A DNA stretch of 64,000 nt from Undaria pinnatifida (Eukaryota > Sar > Phaeophyceae > Laminariales > Alariaceae). This document shows positions 42,801 through 53,441 of this stretch, one piece after another (position 1 is the stretch's first letter; each line of letters opens with the position of its first letter). The notes beneath the pieces were generated by a model that saw only the letters and a program-made list of their open reading frames with translations, ran no database searches and was not told the DNA's origin. A program made the position numbers and the translations under genes. The DNA is taken from contig JABAKD010000007.1 of the NCBI GenBank assembly GCA_012845835.1, positions 2,515,516-2,579,515 of the forward strand, in the 5' to 3' direction.

Positions 42801-43008
42801 AAACACATACAATTATTTCCGTACCACCAGCCGAAAAAGAGTTTGTTTGTTTTTACGGCCGAAAAAACATTGCCACCCGCCGGTCCGTCATTGCAGTGCG
42901 CGGCCTGGGCGGAGTCAGCGCAGTTCTCGACGACATCATACTGGAACCAGAGCCGTCCTCACAGTGGGAATGGGGCGTCCAGCATTGACGTCGGCGCGTG
43001 CTATCAAT
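42801..43008. other. no supported gene
   Basis: The 42546-43079 frame spans here but begins inside the SINE and ends in the MITE. Confidence 0.4.
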
Positions 43009-43224
43009 CAGGGGTATTCACAGGCCGAGTTAATTCTCACGCAGAGAGTCCGGTCACGGTGACCCCAGCCGACCCGTGAGATCTGAAAGTCTCCTGATCC
43101 AACCCGCTCCGATCCGGGAGATTTCGAACACTTTCTGACACGAGCCGACTCGGCCCGACTAGCAATATTTTGAAAATCTCCTGTCTCGATCCGCGGGTCG
43201 TGTCATGACACGCGCAAATCCCTG
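43009..43224 (+). mobile_element. hAT-like MITE (GGGTC family), degenerate interior
   Basis: Left CAGGGGTATTCACAGG; right CGCGCAAATCCCTG, inverted CAGGGATTTGCGCG. The interior has GACCCGTGAGATCTG, CTGATCCAACCCGC and TCGTGTCATGACACG. No intact octamer duplication at the flanks. 216 bp. Confidence 0.65.
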
Positions 43225-44145
43225 ACTGCTACAGTGCATATTAAATGGAGAAATTCTGGTCTGGCGCACCCCTCCAACATGGAAGAACAGCTGCTGATAT
43301 CGATGTTGGGCCATCGCATGCGCGTCGGGGCCACCCAACACGAAATATGTACTATTTACAACTCGTGCTAATGTGGTGTGAACTATCTTAGTACCTTTTA
43401 TGGGCCGCCCTAAAAAATGGGGTTGTTATATTGCGCTTTCTGTCCACCGGCTAAGGCTACTACTACTACTAACATTACACTCACCGAACTTAGACCCGTC
43501 TTTTGAGCGACATCATCCTATCCTTCAGAGCTCACTTCTACTAGTAGTAACTGTAATACTAATGCAATAGCGCAACACCTCCTCACTATCTTGGGATGCT
43601 AGGCAATCTCCGGGCGCTCACCAAAAGCCGGGACGGAGTACAGACGCGCGCTACACTTAGCGGTTATTTTTTTTGGCCAACATATTTCACAGGTGCATGC
43701 GCGGTACGGGATGGGACGGACTCGCCCGCCGCAGGTGGCCTTTTCGAGGATCTTCCCGTTTGTTTGCCGCGGTATGGGAATGGGACGGGAAGGTGGGAAA
43801 CCATTTATTTGACGGGACGGGATGGGAGTGCATGATTTCTGGGTCGGACCGGGCGGGACGGGATCGAAGAACGGGTCGGAAAAACGGTCGGGATGCAGTG
43901 GTAGGGAAATCGGTCGGCAGTTGGGTTGGGAACAATGGGAAAACGGCCGGGGGAATGGTCGGGAATGTTTGGCTTGGTTCTGCTTTCTGCTTGCCGCCGA
44001 AGCAGATCCGCCGGCACTGTCCACCTCCACAGCTTCCATCCTTGCCATGCCTTGTGTATGGATGGTCAGGGGGTGCGTGTGATTTCTGTGCGGATCGAGA
44101 ACACGACGTTTTTTTCAAAACTTTTTTTCGCTTGGTATTAGCAAC
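43225..44145. other. no gene; GGGACGGGATGGGA-rich tract
   Basis: 43690-43970 is an irregular GGGACGGG/GGTCGGGA-rich tract whose Pro/Arg/Ser-rich minus-strand frame is compositional. A CTACTA run lies near 43455. Confidence 0.5.
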
Positions 44146-44149
44146 CCTC

Positions 44150-44275
44150 CCCCCCTTAAATGCTGGCGGTGTCTCTACTAGGAGTAGGAACGGTGCTCCG
44201 TCTCGAAACGGATGCGTGGTCAATGGTCAAACGATGGCTAAGGCAAGCACAAATGAGTACACCCCCGCCCGTCTG
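44150..44275 (+). mobile_element. LINE 3' end, short C-terminal fragment
   Basis: Encodes AGGVSTRSRNGAPSRNG and CVVNGQTMAKASTNEYTP, the LINE tail also seen at 6.1, 15.6 and 31.0 kb, followed by CCCCCGCC. Confidence 0.75.
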
Positions 44276-45207
44276 GCTCGTTAAAAAAAAATGTGGGTAA
44301 GATTTTTTTGTTGTGTTCCCCTGCTACTATACAAGCAATGAATGGCTATCTCGGCTACCCATCAGAGGGCCGATACTGGTGTACCGTGTCAACAGTATAC
44401 TCGCTTTTTTACACGCAGTACTCGTAGAGAGAAAGACATCTCGTGCACGCAGTTTTCTGAATGGCCAATGTTTTGAGATGAAAATTTTGGTTGGTCGAAA
44501 ATCCTCGGTGAACATACGCCAACTAGCCAACCACTGAGGGATCGGGACTTCGCTTCCCGGAAAAGAAATGAAGGAAAATTGCCGTGGATGATGACGTCAG
44601 TCTTATTCGTTTCGATCAGGCAGATTAAGCGACAGCCAAGTTATTGGTCCCTCGCCACAGCGCGCTCGTCATGTTCATAGCCTGTATAGTCTAGCCATGT
44701 GACGCGTGCCACCATATTAGAGGTGTATGGTGTACCACTTTTTGGTTACACAATATACAGTATTTTCTGAATGACTTGGCTCCTCAAACCTAAACATCGT
44801 GGGAAGGTTATTCTCGTTTTCCAATAGTATAAGCTTTTTGGTATGCCTAGGAGGCTATGGGCTTATTCGTCAAGTTGCACTTTCAGTATATTTGCTCAAA
44901 ATTAGTGTGCTTGGGTGAGGTATAATAGTAGAGCCCCTCAAGCCACCACCCTCAGAAGGCAAACGGTGAACCTCTATTACCGTACGTACGTAGTATAGTC
45001 ATGCATCCCACATCCTTTCCTTAGCCGTCAGGGTGAACATAGATATAGGGTTGCAGGCCGCTCGTATTCCAAAAAAGTGTATTCTTCTAATGTACGATCC
45101 GTATCGTATGAATATCGTTTGAGTAGTCTCGTTGCCATGTCTCAATTTTTCTTTCCAACCCGAAAAAAACAACGTAGACATTATATATTAGAGTTCACCG
45201 GAAACCC
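44276..45207. other. no supported gene
   Basis: No exon-like frame or recognised repeat. Confidence 0.45.
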
Positions 45208-45228
45208 GGGGGGGGGGGGGGGGGGGGG
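45208..45228 (+). repeat. poly-G run
   Basis: About 21 uninterrupted G residues; possible sequencing-length error. Confidence 0.95.
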
Positions 45229-45579
45229 TGCACCGCTGTACCAGGCAGCAGTAATACCGCACAACCTTCTTCTGCACGCCCAAACACACGCGCAGCAATT
45301 ACCGACCAGCCATTTATATTTTTGTATGGACAGCGGATCATCGCTTGATGCTTCTTCGGAAGTGCTTTGGGGGGGATAGGAGGACTTGGCCCTGGTGGCT
45401 GGAGGGTCTAAGAGCCAGGAGGACATGGACGCGCATCTAGCACTTGTAGTTGTTGGATATTGGGTCCATTGCTTTGTGCTTTTACTTTTGGTGGTCTGGA
45501 TTTTCGGTTGTTTCACCATCACTTTTTTGTTGTTGACACGTTTGGTTTTTTCTCGTCCCATCTATCGCCTTCGCACTTT
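45229..45579. other. no supported gene
   Basis: No exon support. The overlapping frames on both strands have no recognisable domain. Confidence 0.4.
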
Positions 45580-45735
45580 TTATTTCTCTTTTCTCTTCCT
45601 CCTTAGACGTAACTCAGGTCCGGGGTCACTAAGCAGAGGCCCTTCCTCCTCCCCCCTTCTCACTACGGTACGGGCCTTCAGTTTTACCGCGAGAAGGATT
45701 CAGCACTTTCTTTCCTCGCTGACTCGCGTCGAATT
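45580..45735 (-). mobile_element. SINE-like family S2, inverted copy
   Basis: Reverse reading gives CGACGCGAGTCAGCGAGG, CTGAATCCTTCTCGCGGTAA, GGGCCTCTGCTTAGTGACCC, CGGACCTGAGTTACGTCTAAGG. Confidence 0.7.
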
Positions 45736-46363
45736 GTACACTAATACTGCACATTATTGCCTGACGGCAAATTTAATAATAAGAAGATCGTCCGTGTTCT
45801 CAAGGTCACGGAGGCACTCAAGCGTCCCCTGGTCCCCGGTTTTTCCGGTAACTCTAATATCTAGATGTTTCGTCGGAACAGTAAAACACATGGCTAGGTT
45901 AACACGCTGCGTTTAGAGCTTCGGCTGGTTCGTGGGACACAGACCCGGAAACCTAAGAAAAAAAGGGCTTAATCCACAGATGCTGTGAGTCTCTTCAGAT
46001 CGGTGTCCCTCTTGATCTCAGCTAAGGTCCATCCACACCTCGACTTTGAGGCACAGCAGTGGTCGAAATTTGAGGTACAGAAAAAACGAGACAAAAAACG
46101 ACCGCCCAAAAAACGACCGCCAACAGAACGAATGCACTTCATTAGCGAGCAGCTACAGCTCCCCGCAAGCAACCACGGCCCGCGAAATTGAGGGAGGCTC
46201 CTGGTGGGGTGTATGACGACGTCGGGTGCGCCAGCCAGCATTCGTAGGCAGCCAGAAGCGACTCACGAGATGTTTTTGTGAGGTCGAACTTGCGAGCCAG
46301 CGATACCAAAAGCTACCGAAATCGCTCAAATACTTTAATTCACACGCGGGGGCCTGATGTAGC
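45736..46363. other. no supported gene
   Basis: No convincing exon. AAAAAACGACCGCC is doubled near 46095-46120. Confidence 0.4.
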
Positions 46364-46680
46364 CGGTCGCCCCGGTGGCGTATCAGGTTATCCTCGAGCC
46401 TGGTATAGATCAGTTTCGTGAGTTCGAGCCCCGCCGAGTGCATACTCGTATAAATTCGTTGGGACTTTTTCTTGTGCACAAATTGACTTGCGGAAAGCGC
46501 GAGAGCGTGAGTTAGCAACACTCGATGAAAAGTCGACGAGCAGTGGGATTGCTGAACCCTACGCGCGATAAAAACTGAAGGCAAGAACCGGGGGGGAGAA
46601 GGGACGACACCTGTGACCACGGCTTGTCCAGAAGCTGGAAAGTAAAGTAAGTGTGAGTGAAAAAAAAAAAAAAAAAAAAA
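46364..46680 (+). mobile_element. SINE family A, full copy with A-tail
   Basis: Head GCCGGTCGCCCCGGTGGCGT, B-box-like GAGTTCGAGCCCC, body TTGACTTGCGGAAAGCGCGA and CGACGAGCAGTGGGATTGCT, 3' part GGCTTGTCCAGAAGCTGG, then about 21 A. The long clean A-tail suggests recent retroposition. It is highly similar to 19922-20236. Confidence 0.88.
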
Positions 46681-46889
46681 TGCAATGGGTACATCGCCGA
46701 TCAAAAAACGGTTTCACGAAAAGCTCGCTGCTCACCAGACGGATCATATAACTTTATTTGTTAACCGGCGTAAGTCTTTGGAGAAAGGAGAGGGACACTC
46801 GAAAAAAGGGTGGTTGGTTATGGAGTCTCAAAAAGAGCAAAAAGCACCTGAAAATCTTCGTATTGTTACACCCTTGGCAATTCCTATTA

Positions 46890-49010
46890 CATTAGTCCAT
46901 TGTGACTACAACTCATTTGTGGTGCTGCCTATTAATTGGAATTGTGGCAGCAATTGATTTGAGGTGCTGCCTAGTTACTGGATTTGCGGCTACAACTGAT
47001 TTGGGGAGCTATTAATATCTGTTAATTGGAATCGCGGCTACGATTGATTTGGGTACTATCTATTAATTGGAATCGCGGCTACAACTGCTATTGGCTGCTG
47101 TCTATTAATCGGAATTGCAGCTGTAATCGATTTCGGGTGCTGTCTATCAATCGGAATTGCGGCTACAATTGATTTCGGGTGCTGTCTATCAATCGGAATT
47201 TCGGTCACAATAGATATCGGGTGCTGTTTATTCATGTGTTGATCGGACTTGACGACGACGACATCCCACTATTCTTGTTTAAGGTCAGGGCAGATGTCTA
47301 CAATAAATTTGAACACAACGATGCATTTGCAAGGTCAGGACATAAACCATTTCTGTTAATATGCAACACCGGAAACAAATAACTGAAACAATAACAATTT
47401 CAATTGGAAGATCACAGCATGAACCTATTGTGTGATGCACTTCCATTAATAGACACGACACGAAACATATGGATAAATCAATTACAATTGGAAGGTCAAG
47501 ACGGAAACCTATTGCCCGAACCATTCCTATTAATAGGAAGACCAGAAAAAAATGTTGGAACCATTCCTATAAATAGGAAGACCAGAAAAAAATGTTGAAA
47601 TAATTTCAATTGGAAAATCACAGCATCAACCTATTGTGTGCACCGTTCCTATTAATAGACCAGACCACAAACAAAGAGTTGAAACAATTACAACTAAAAG
47701 GTCAGGACAGAAACCTGTTGACAAAACAATTCCTATCAATAGGCAAGATCAGAAACAATTTGTGCAAACAATTTCAATTGGAATATCAAAACATGAGCCT
47801 ATTGTGCGAACCAATTCCATTTAATAGACGTCCGAATGATATGCTGAAAAAAGCAATACTCTATCGTGGGTAAGTCCCCGGTCATATTGAAGACGCAATA
47901 GAGTATTGGAGTATCCTGTACACAAACATTGCGCGAGACAATTCCAGTCAATTGACAGTCCCCCAATTCAATTGCTCAAGCAATTCCAATTATTAGGCGG
48001 GACTACAATGTGTGTTGTCTTATCAATTTAAATAGCAACACTTTGTTACGAATCAATTGTCCAAGTAATTCCAATTAATAGACGTATCAGGATGTCTACT
48101 GTGGATGCAATCATTTATTGCAATGTCTAATGTCCAAGGCATAAACAGAAACGGTCTGTAATAACCGTTTTGCTAGTCCCAGACTCCGGGGTAATAAGGA
48201 AAACACCCTGGACCATAATGGACTACTCTGAAAGTAGCTGTCTATTATCTGCTTCTATTTCTACCTGCTGCTGCAATCATTATGACTGCTCCCTATGTAT
48301 TGGCAAAACATACAAGGCACCATATATATTAGTCTACTACCATATACTCCTGCTGATAATGATTTTGTATCTGGCAAATAATATATATATATTGGTTTTT
48401 TGTAGTCCACCTGGACAATTCCTATGATAATAATCTACTGTGACCGCAATTGATTTACAAAAAAAGTTGTCAATTAAATGGAATTACCTGAATAATTGAT
48501 TTGCAAAGTTGTCTACTAAATGGCATTGCCTGGAAAATTGATTTACAAAGTTGTCTATTAGATGGAATTGCCTGGATGATTGATTTACAACATTATCTAT
48601 TAAATGGAACTGCCCGAATAATTGATCTACAACGTTGTACAATTGATTTACAAAGTTGTCTATTAAATGGGATTGCCTGGATAATTGTCATCGCCAAATG
48701 GCCGCAACAGAATATTGCGTGTGCAATAAATAGAATGGGGTAGTAATGACAATAGACTATGGGTTCAACAATCGAGTTCCGTGGGTAACTATTAATAGCA
48801 ACTGCTTAGACCATTTGGATATAGATTGAGGTGAATTAATATGAATTGCCTGAGCAAAAGGGCCTGGTGGGCGTCTATGAATAGAAATTGTCGGTGCAAT
48901 AGAGCTCGACGCGTTTTGATTTATTGGAATTAAGGACTACAATAGGCAATCAATTGCAATGAAATATTAATAGACTATTAGACAATTGTCTATTGTCCAG
49001 GGTGTGTTAT
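46890..49010. repeat. diverged 42-bp-period array (CTATTAAT/AATTG type)
   Basis: 46905-47240 repeats GGAATTGCGGCTACAATTG and GGTGCTGTCTATCAATC at 42-bp spacing. 48490-48690 repeats ATTGATTTACAAAGTTGTC and TATTAAATGGAATTGCCTGG, also at 42. 47515-47830 repeats ATTCCTATTAATAGGAAGA at 40-43 or twice that. The rest is eroded. It shares period and CCTATT/AATAGG words with the block at 35.2-37.3 kb. Confidence 0.8.
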
Positions 49011-49385
49011 ATATTGGATCTTTGATGCAGTTTTTCTAAAATTTCGAAAAAAGGATCTTGTTTGCAAATGCCATAGTCTATTTTCTAGCGTTTTTATATG
49101 TACGAGAAATGCCTCCAGTACGAGCTCCTACTCAAAATATTCCTGTGCGATCCCCCGTGGCCTTAAGGAGCAACTCCGGACACCTTTTCGTTTGTGTTTT
49201 TTTTCTGTTCGGGTGAGAAAACAGTATGTGAAACACACTTTTTCAGCAGAATCTACACAATTTCTATTTCTAGTATGTGATATTTTAGCGGTAGGAGCAA
49301 CGCCTCGCAAGATGCGAAAAAAAATAAATCAAAACTTTAAAAGAGACTAAAAAACAGGTATTCTAGGGCATAGAGAGAGTTACAG

Positions 49386-49386
<1 letters not shown>
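49011..49386. other. no supported gene
   Basis: AT-rich, with no exon or defined repeat. Confidence 0.45.
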
Positions 49387-49447
<61 letters not shown>

Positions 49448-49494
49448 GCTGTTGTTGTTGTTGTGTTGTCGTTGTTGTTGTTGTCGTTGTTGTT
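49387..49494 (+). repeat. (TTG)n microsatellite
   Basis: About 36 triplets with a few CTG and TCG interruptions toward the right. The minus strand reads poly-Asn. Confidence 0.95.
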
Positions 49495-49675
49495 CTCTAC
49501 TGTATAGCCTAGCAGCGCAGCCCCTGAAACGAGGAACCAACCAATAGTGTCGGAGTATTATTTTTGAGCTTCACATTGCTTTTGTTGCATGTCTAGGCCA
49601 TGGGATTGTGTACTGGCCTTAGCTTACTTTTTGGCATTTACTTGTATGGTTGTTGGCGCATGTATTCGAATTAAT

Positions 49676-50767
49676 CAGGGTTTTTCAGCGGGTCATGATC
49701 CGGCCTTCGGGTCGGGTCTGGCTGCGTTAAGAACTCACGGGTCATGTCGGGTCGGTTAAGAAGAGTTACAACTACTCGGGGGTCGGGTCGGGTCGGGTCG
49801 GGTCGGGTCGGGTCGGGTCGGGTCGGGTCGGGTCGGGTCGGGTCGGGTCGGGTCGGGTCGGGTCGGGTCGGGGTCGGGTCGGGTCGGGTCGGGTCGGGTC
49901 GGGTCGGGTCGGGTCGGGTCGGGTCGGGTCGGGTCGGGTCGGGTCGGGTCGGGTCGGGTCGGGTCGGGTCGGGTCGGGTCGGGTCGGGTCGGGTCGGGTC
50001 GGGTCGGGTCGGGTCGGGTCGGGTCGGGTCGGGTCGGGTCGGGTCGGGTCGGGTCGGGTCGGGTCGGGTCGGGTCGGGTCGGGTCGGGTCGGGTCGGGTC
50101 GGGTCGGGTCGGGTCGGGTCGGGTCGGGTCGGGTCGGGTCGGTCGGGTCGGGTCGGGTCGGGTCGGGTCGGGTCGGGTCGGGTCGGGTCGGTCGGGTCGG
50201 GTCGGGTCGGGTCGGGTCGGGTCGGGTCGGGTCGGGTCGGGTCGGGTCGGGTCGGGTCGGGTCGGGTCGGGTCGGGTCGGGTCGGGTCGGTCGGGTCGGG
50301 GTCGGGTCGGGTCGGGTCGGGTCGGGTCGGGTCGGGTCGGGTCGGGTCGGGTCGGGTCGGTCGGGTCGGGTCGGTCGGGTCGGGTCGGGTCCGGGTCGGG
50401 TCGGGTCGGGTCGGGTCGGGTCGGGTCGGGTCGGGTCGGGTCGGGTCGGGTCGGGTCGGGTCGGGTCGGGTCGGGTCGGGTCGGGTCGGGTCGGGTCGGG
50501 TCGGGTCGGGTCGGTCGGGTCGGGTCGGGTCGGGTCGGGTCGGGTCGGTCGGGTCGGGTCGGGTCGGGTCGGGTCGGGTCGGGTCGGGTCGGGTCGGGTC
50601 GGGTCGGGTCGGGTCGGGTCGGGTCGGGTCGGGTCGGGTCGGGTCGGGTCGGTCGGGTCGGGTCGGGTCGGGTCGGGTCCAGGAGACGTTCAAAAAATCA
50701 CGGGTCGGTTCGGGCCACCCTGACTCAGTTCTTCCCGCGAGAAGGGATCCGGCCGTGAAATCCCCTG
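49676..50767 (+). mobile_element. hAT-like MITE carrying a GGGTC satellite, copy 2
   Basis: Left CAGGGTTTTTCAGCGGGTCA; right CGGCCGTGAAATCCCCTG. Flanking octamers GAATTAAT (49668-49675) and GTATTAGT (50768-50775). Same insertion site as copy 1, so the insertion predates the segmental duplication. About twice as long as copy 1 because of the array. Confidence 0.8.
49784..50678 (+). repeat. (GGGTC)n satellite, about 180 units
   Basis: Nearly perfect pentamers with scattered four-base (GGTC) and six-base (GGGGTC) slips that split the array into perfect blocks. The long Asp-Pro-Thr-Arg and Val-Gly-Ser-Gly-Arg frames are artefacts of the period. Confidence 0.97.
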
Positions 50768-51866
50768 GTATTAGTAGGGCTCTCAAGTGAGAAATATTAC
50801 TCGTAGAACACCCTACCGTAGTACGTGCCTACATATTTTAATAGTGGTACATCTTGTAGAAGCTGTGTGCAGCTTCGAACATTACCGGCCGCGGTATGCT
50901 CGCTATCGACTACCATACGTACCGTGCACGGCACAGCGAGGCCAACAGCCGCCGTGTTCTTCCCGTGCCCGCTGCTTCCGTGACAGGAACTATGCAACGG
51001 ACTCGCCGTCATTTTTTTTTTCGAGCAAGAAATATCATCGATACAGGGAGCTGCTGTTGTTGCCGCTCTGGCTCCACATGTGGAACTGGATATTGCCTTT
51101 GCGGCAAGAGCAACGAATGATTCGTAAAACGTCTGACGAATTTAAACAAACACCTCGCTGTTTGGTCAAAGGATGATTGGATCGATGGTGGGTGGCGGTG
51201 AACGGTTGCTGTTGCTGCGGGAGATAGAGTGGGGCATACATTCCGGAAAATGAAATATGTTTTGTGAGCATACAATAGGGTTCAAACGAAAAAACCTTCA
51301 AGATACAGTCTTTGCTTCGCTGCTCTGCCAAAGTTTTGTGGACTTGCCTCGGTGGTCGAACCTAGTTTTTTTATGTATTTTTGTCATTAGCGGAGGCTTG
51401 GTTCGGATTTCTGAATCATATCCTCCCTCAAAGTTGCCCGCTGGTGGTGGGTGTTTGTATATATAATACATCAGTGGTCCCTCTACAGCGCCCGTCGAGT
51501 AGAGCCACTTGCCCGCTATAGGGCCTGTGAAATATTGTGGCACAGATGGCAACAACCAGTATTGACAGTATGCCGAGTAGTGCCGGTTGCCGCTACAGTG
51601 CCAGTGTTTATGGCTGGTAGACACCGGCACAATACAGGGACCACTACTATATCACGCGGTGCTTAAATGCGCAGTACAACTTGCAAGGTGACATAACGGT
51701 TGAGCGATAACAACAAGCGCCTCCCATGAGAGGGCGCCGTTACGTATAGTACAGGTGTCTGGCGCGTGTGTGTATATAGTGTCGGTGGTGGGGTTGTCCA
51801 TTGCGGTTTTTTTCTAGGATCCGCCGCGTTTCTGGGCCGCTCCGGCTCGGTTTTTCTCTTTGCGGC

Positions 51867-52344
51867 AAGTGGGTCGGGAGGGCGGATGACACAACCGTCT
51901 AAAACTGGCATCTCGCGATCGGCACAGCCCGGCGTACCAAGAACGGGCCCAATGGCGGCCCAACCTACCCGCCATATAAGAACGATAGATTTTTTACTGC
52001 GCACTTCTTATTTGTCGAGAGTCACGAAAGGCACTATCGCCGCGCGTGGGCAAGACGAGACCTGGTGTTGCGCGGCGCTTCAACCTTTCTTCGCTGTGCT
52101 TTACGGCGCAGGCAGGGAGAGAGCGGGGAACAATGGGTTCGGCATCCTCTATTTTCGCGCGTGCTGCCGACACGTGCTTGTTACGGGAGGAGTTAGCGAG
52201 GCCGCTTTCGAGGCTGCAGCAGCCACCGAAGTCAGACTGCTGACGCATGCTTCCACAGTGGTTGCCCATTTTTTTCTGGGGCTGCGCACTTGAGCTCTCT
52301 ATCTCACCCAAACACTGACTTTGAGAAAAAATGAAAGCGAAACC
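51867..52344. other. no supported gene
   Basis: GC-rich and open on the plus strand to 52293 with no splice evidence. No family recognised. Confidence 0.35.
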
Positions 52345-52500
52345 CGATGACAAGTCCCATGACCTAGGTATACGAATCATTCATGTTGCCAAACAAAAAT
52401 GACCTTCCGACGATATGGGTTAAGGAGTCCCGTCATTCAGAAAATATTAGGCTAAAAAGTGTTGTCTCTGCCGTACGTAGCACGGCTCTGTTGTTGTTTC
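52345..52500 (+). repeat. repeat Y, copy
   Basis: GTCCCATGACCTAGGTATACG, CCTTCCGACGATATGGGTTA, AAGGAGTCCCGTCATTCAG, AAGTGTTGTCTCTGCCGTACG. Confidence 0.6.
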
Positions 52501-53336
52501 GAGACGTGGTTCAGCATAAATGTAGAATCCTACTCGCAGTACAAACGTCGCGAGGCGCGACGGCTCCTGCTTATGTGAGACAAGCCGGTAGCTCGTGCAA
52601 CAAAACTTGATGAGCGCTTTGTACCGGTTAAATCGGCGCAGCGACAAAAAGCGCCGGTCCAACATCAAAATGCCCTCACCAATGAGACACGGACAGCAGA
52701 GACACGCAGGGGGGAAAGCGAAAAAACTAAACGTACCTGAAGGAGAAGTCGACACATAATAAATCGACTAAAGCGGTAGCAATTGTGTTCCTCTTGTTCC
52801 TCCATCTCTCTTTCTCTCTCTCTTTCTCTGTGCATCTCTCTTCAAGTGGCACGAAGGTAATTATATCACCAGACCGACAGAACCCCCTCCGGCGTCTACA
52901 GGTCGCAGTAATATCGCGCATTTTAGTAATTGATCACCCTAAGACCCTCGAAACCTGCATTTCCCTCCCTGCTCCCATCTTACCTGACCTTCTCTTCGGA
53001 AAAAACACTATGTCCGCACGCACGCCTCGGGCAGAAAAGTCCATGCACCCACGTACACGCTTTAGATATAATATCGGCCAACCACGTGTGAAAGAAATAT
53101 CAAGCCGCCCAAGCTAACTACCACATGCGCCTCCCTCCCCCCCTCATGTCAATGTCAAACGTTCGCCCCCGTCGGGAGCAGCATGGCCCGCAAAAACGGT
53201 CGTCGCCCACGCGCTTGTGATCCTGGATGCGATCGCCCGGAACTTTAACGAAAACATATATTTAGGCGTGTGTGGTGTGTGGTATACATCCCGTTCGAGG
53301 CCAGGCGAACGCGCAGGGGGAAAAAACAAATCTGGA
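52501..53336. other. no supported gene
   Basis: CT-rich stretch CTCTCTTTCTCTCTCTCTTTC near 52806. No exon. Confidence 0.4.
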
Positions 53337-53441
53337 ATGCCGCTCTCTACGGTGTTGGCGTGCGCTTTCTTGGTTGCAGCAACTGCGTACGCCGCATGCG
53401 GTATTCTACACGTTCGCCAACGGACTTCCGTCAGAATCTAA
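53337..53441 (+). CDS. possible small secreted peptide or first exon (weak)
   Basis: A 34-codon frame opening MPLSTVLACAFLVAATAYAA, which has the hydrophobic core and small-residue cleavage pattern of a signal peptide; it ends in TAA. There is no supporting homology, no second exon and no expression signal. A frame of this length can occur by chance in GC-rich DNA. Confidence 0.2.
   Translation: MPLSTVLACAFLVAATAYAACGILHVRQRTSVRI

Larger units (their letters stand above)
49545..51866. repeat. segmental duplication, copy 2
   Basis: Partner of 37480-39308. Beyond 51866 it continues with AAGTGGGTCGGGAGGGCGGA, which may be what is missing in the gap after copy 1. The main length difference is the GGGTC array. 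Confidence 0.9.

Noticed and set aside
42546-43079. 177-codon plus-strand gene
   Set aside because: It begins in a SINE-like S2 copy and ends in a GGGTC-family MITE.
46364-46680. Complete tRNA gene at the SINE head
   Set aside because: The A- and B-box-like words are present, but the cloverleaf is not complete and the sequence continues into the shared SINE body with an A-tail.
49671-50790. Very long frames on both strands (Asp-Pro-Thr-Arg and Val-Gly-Ser-Gly-Arg polymers)
   Set aside because: They are produced by the GGGTC pentamer, which has no stop in these frames. They start and end in transposon flanks and have no splice or start context.
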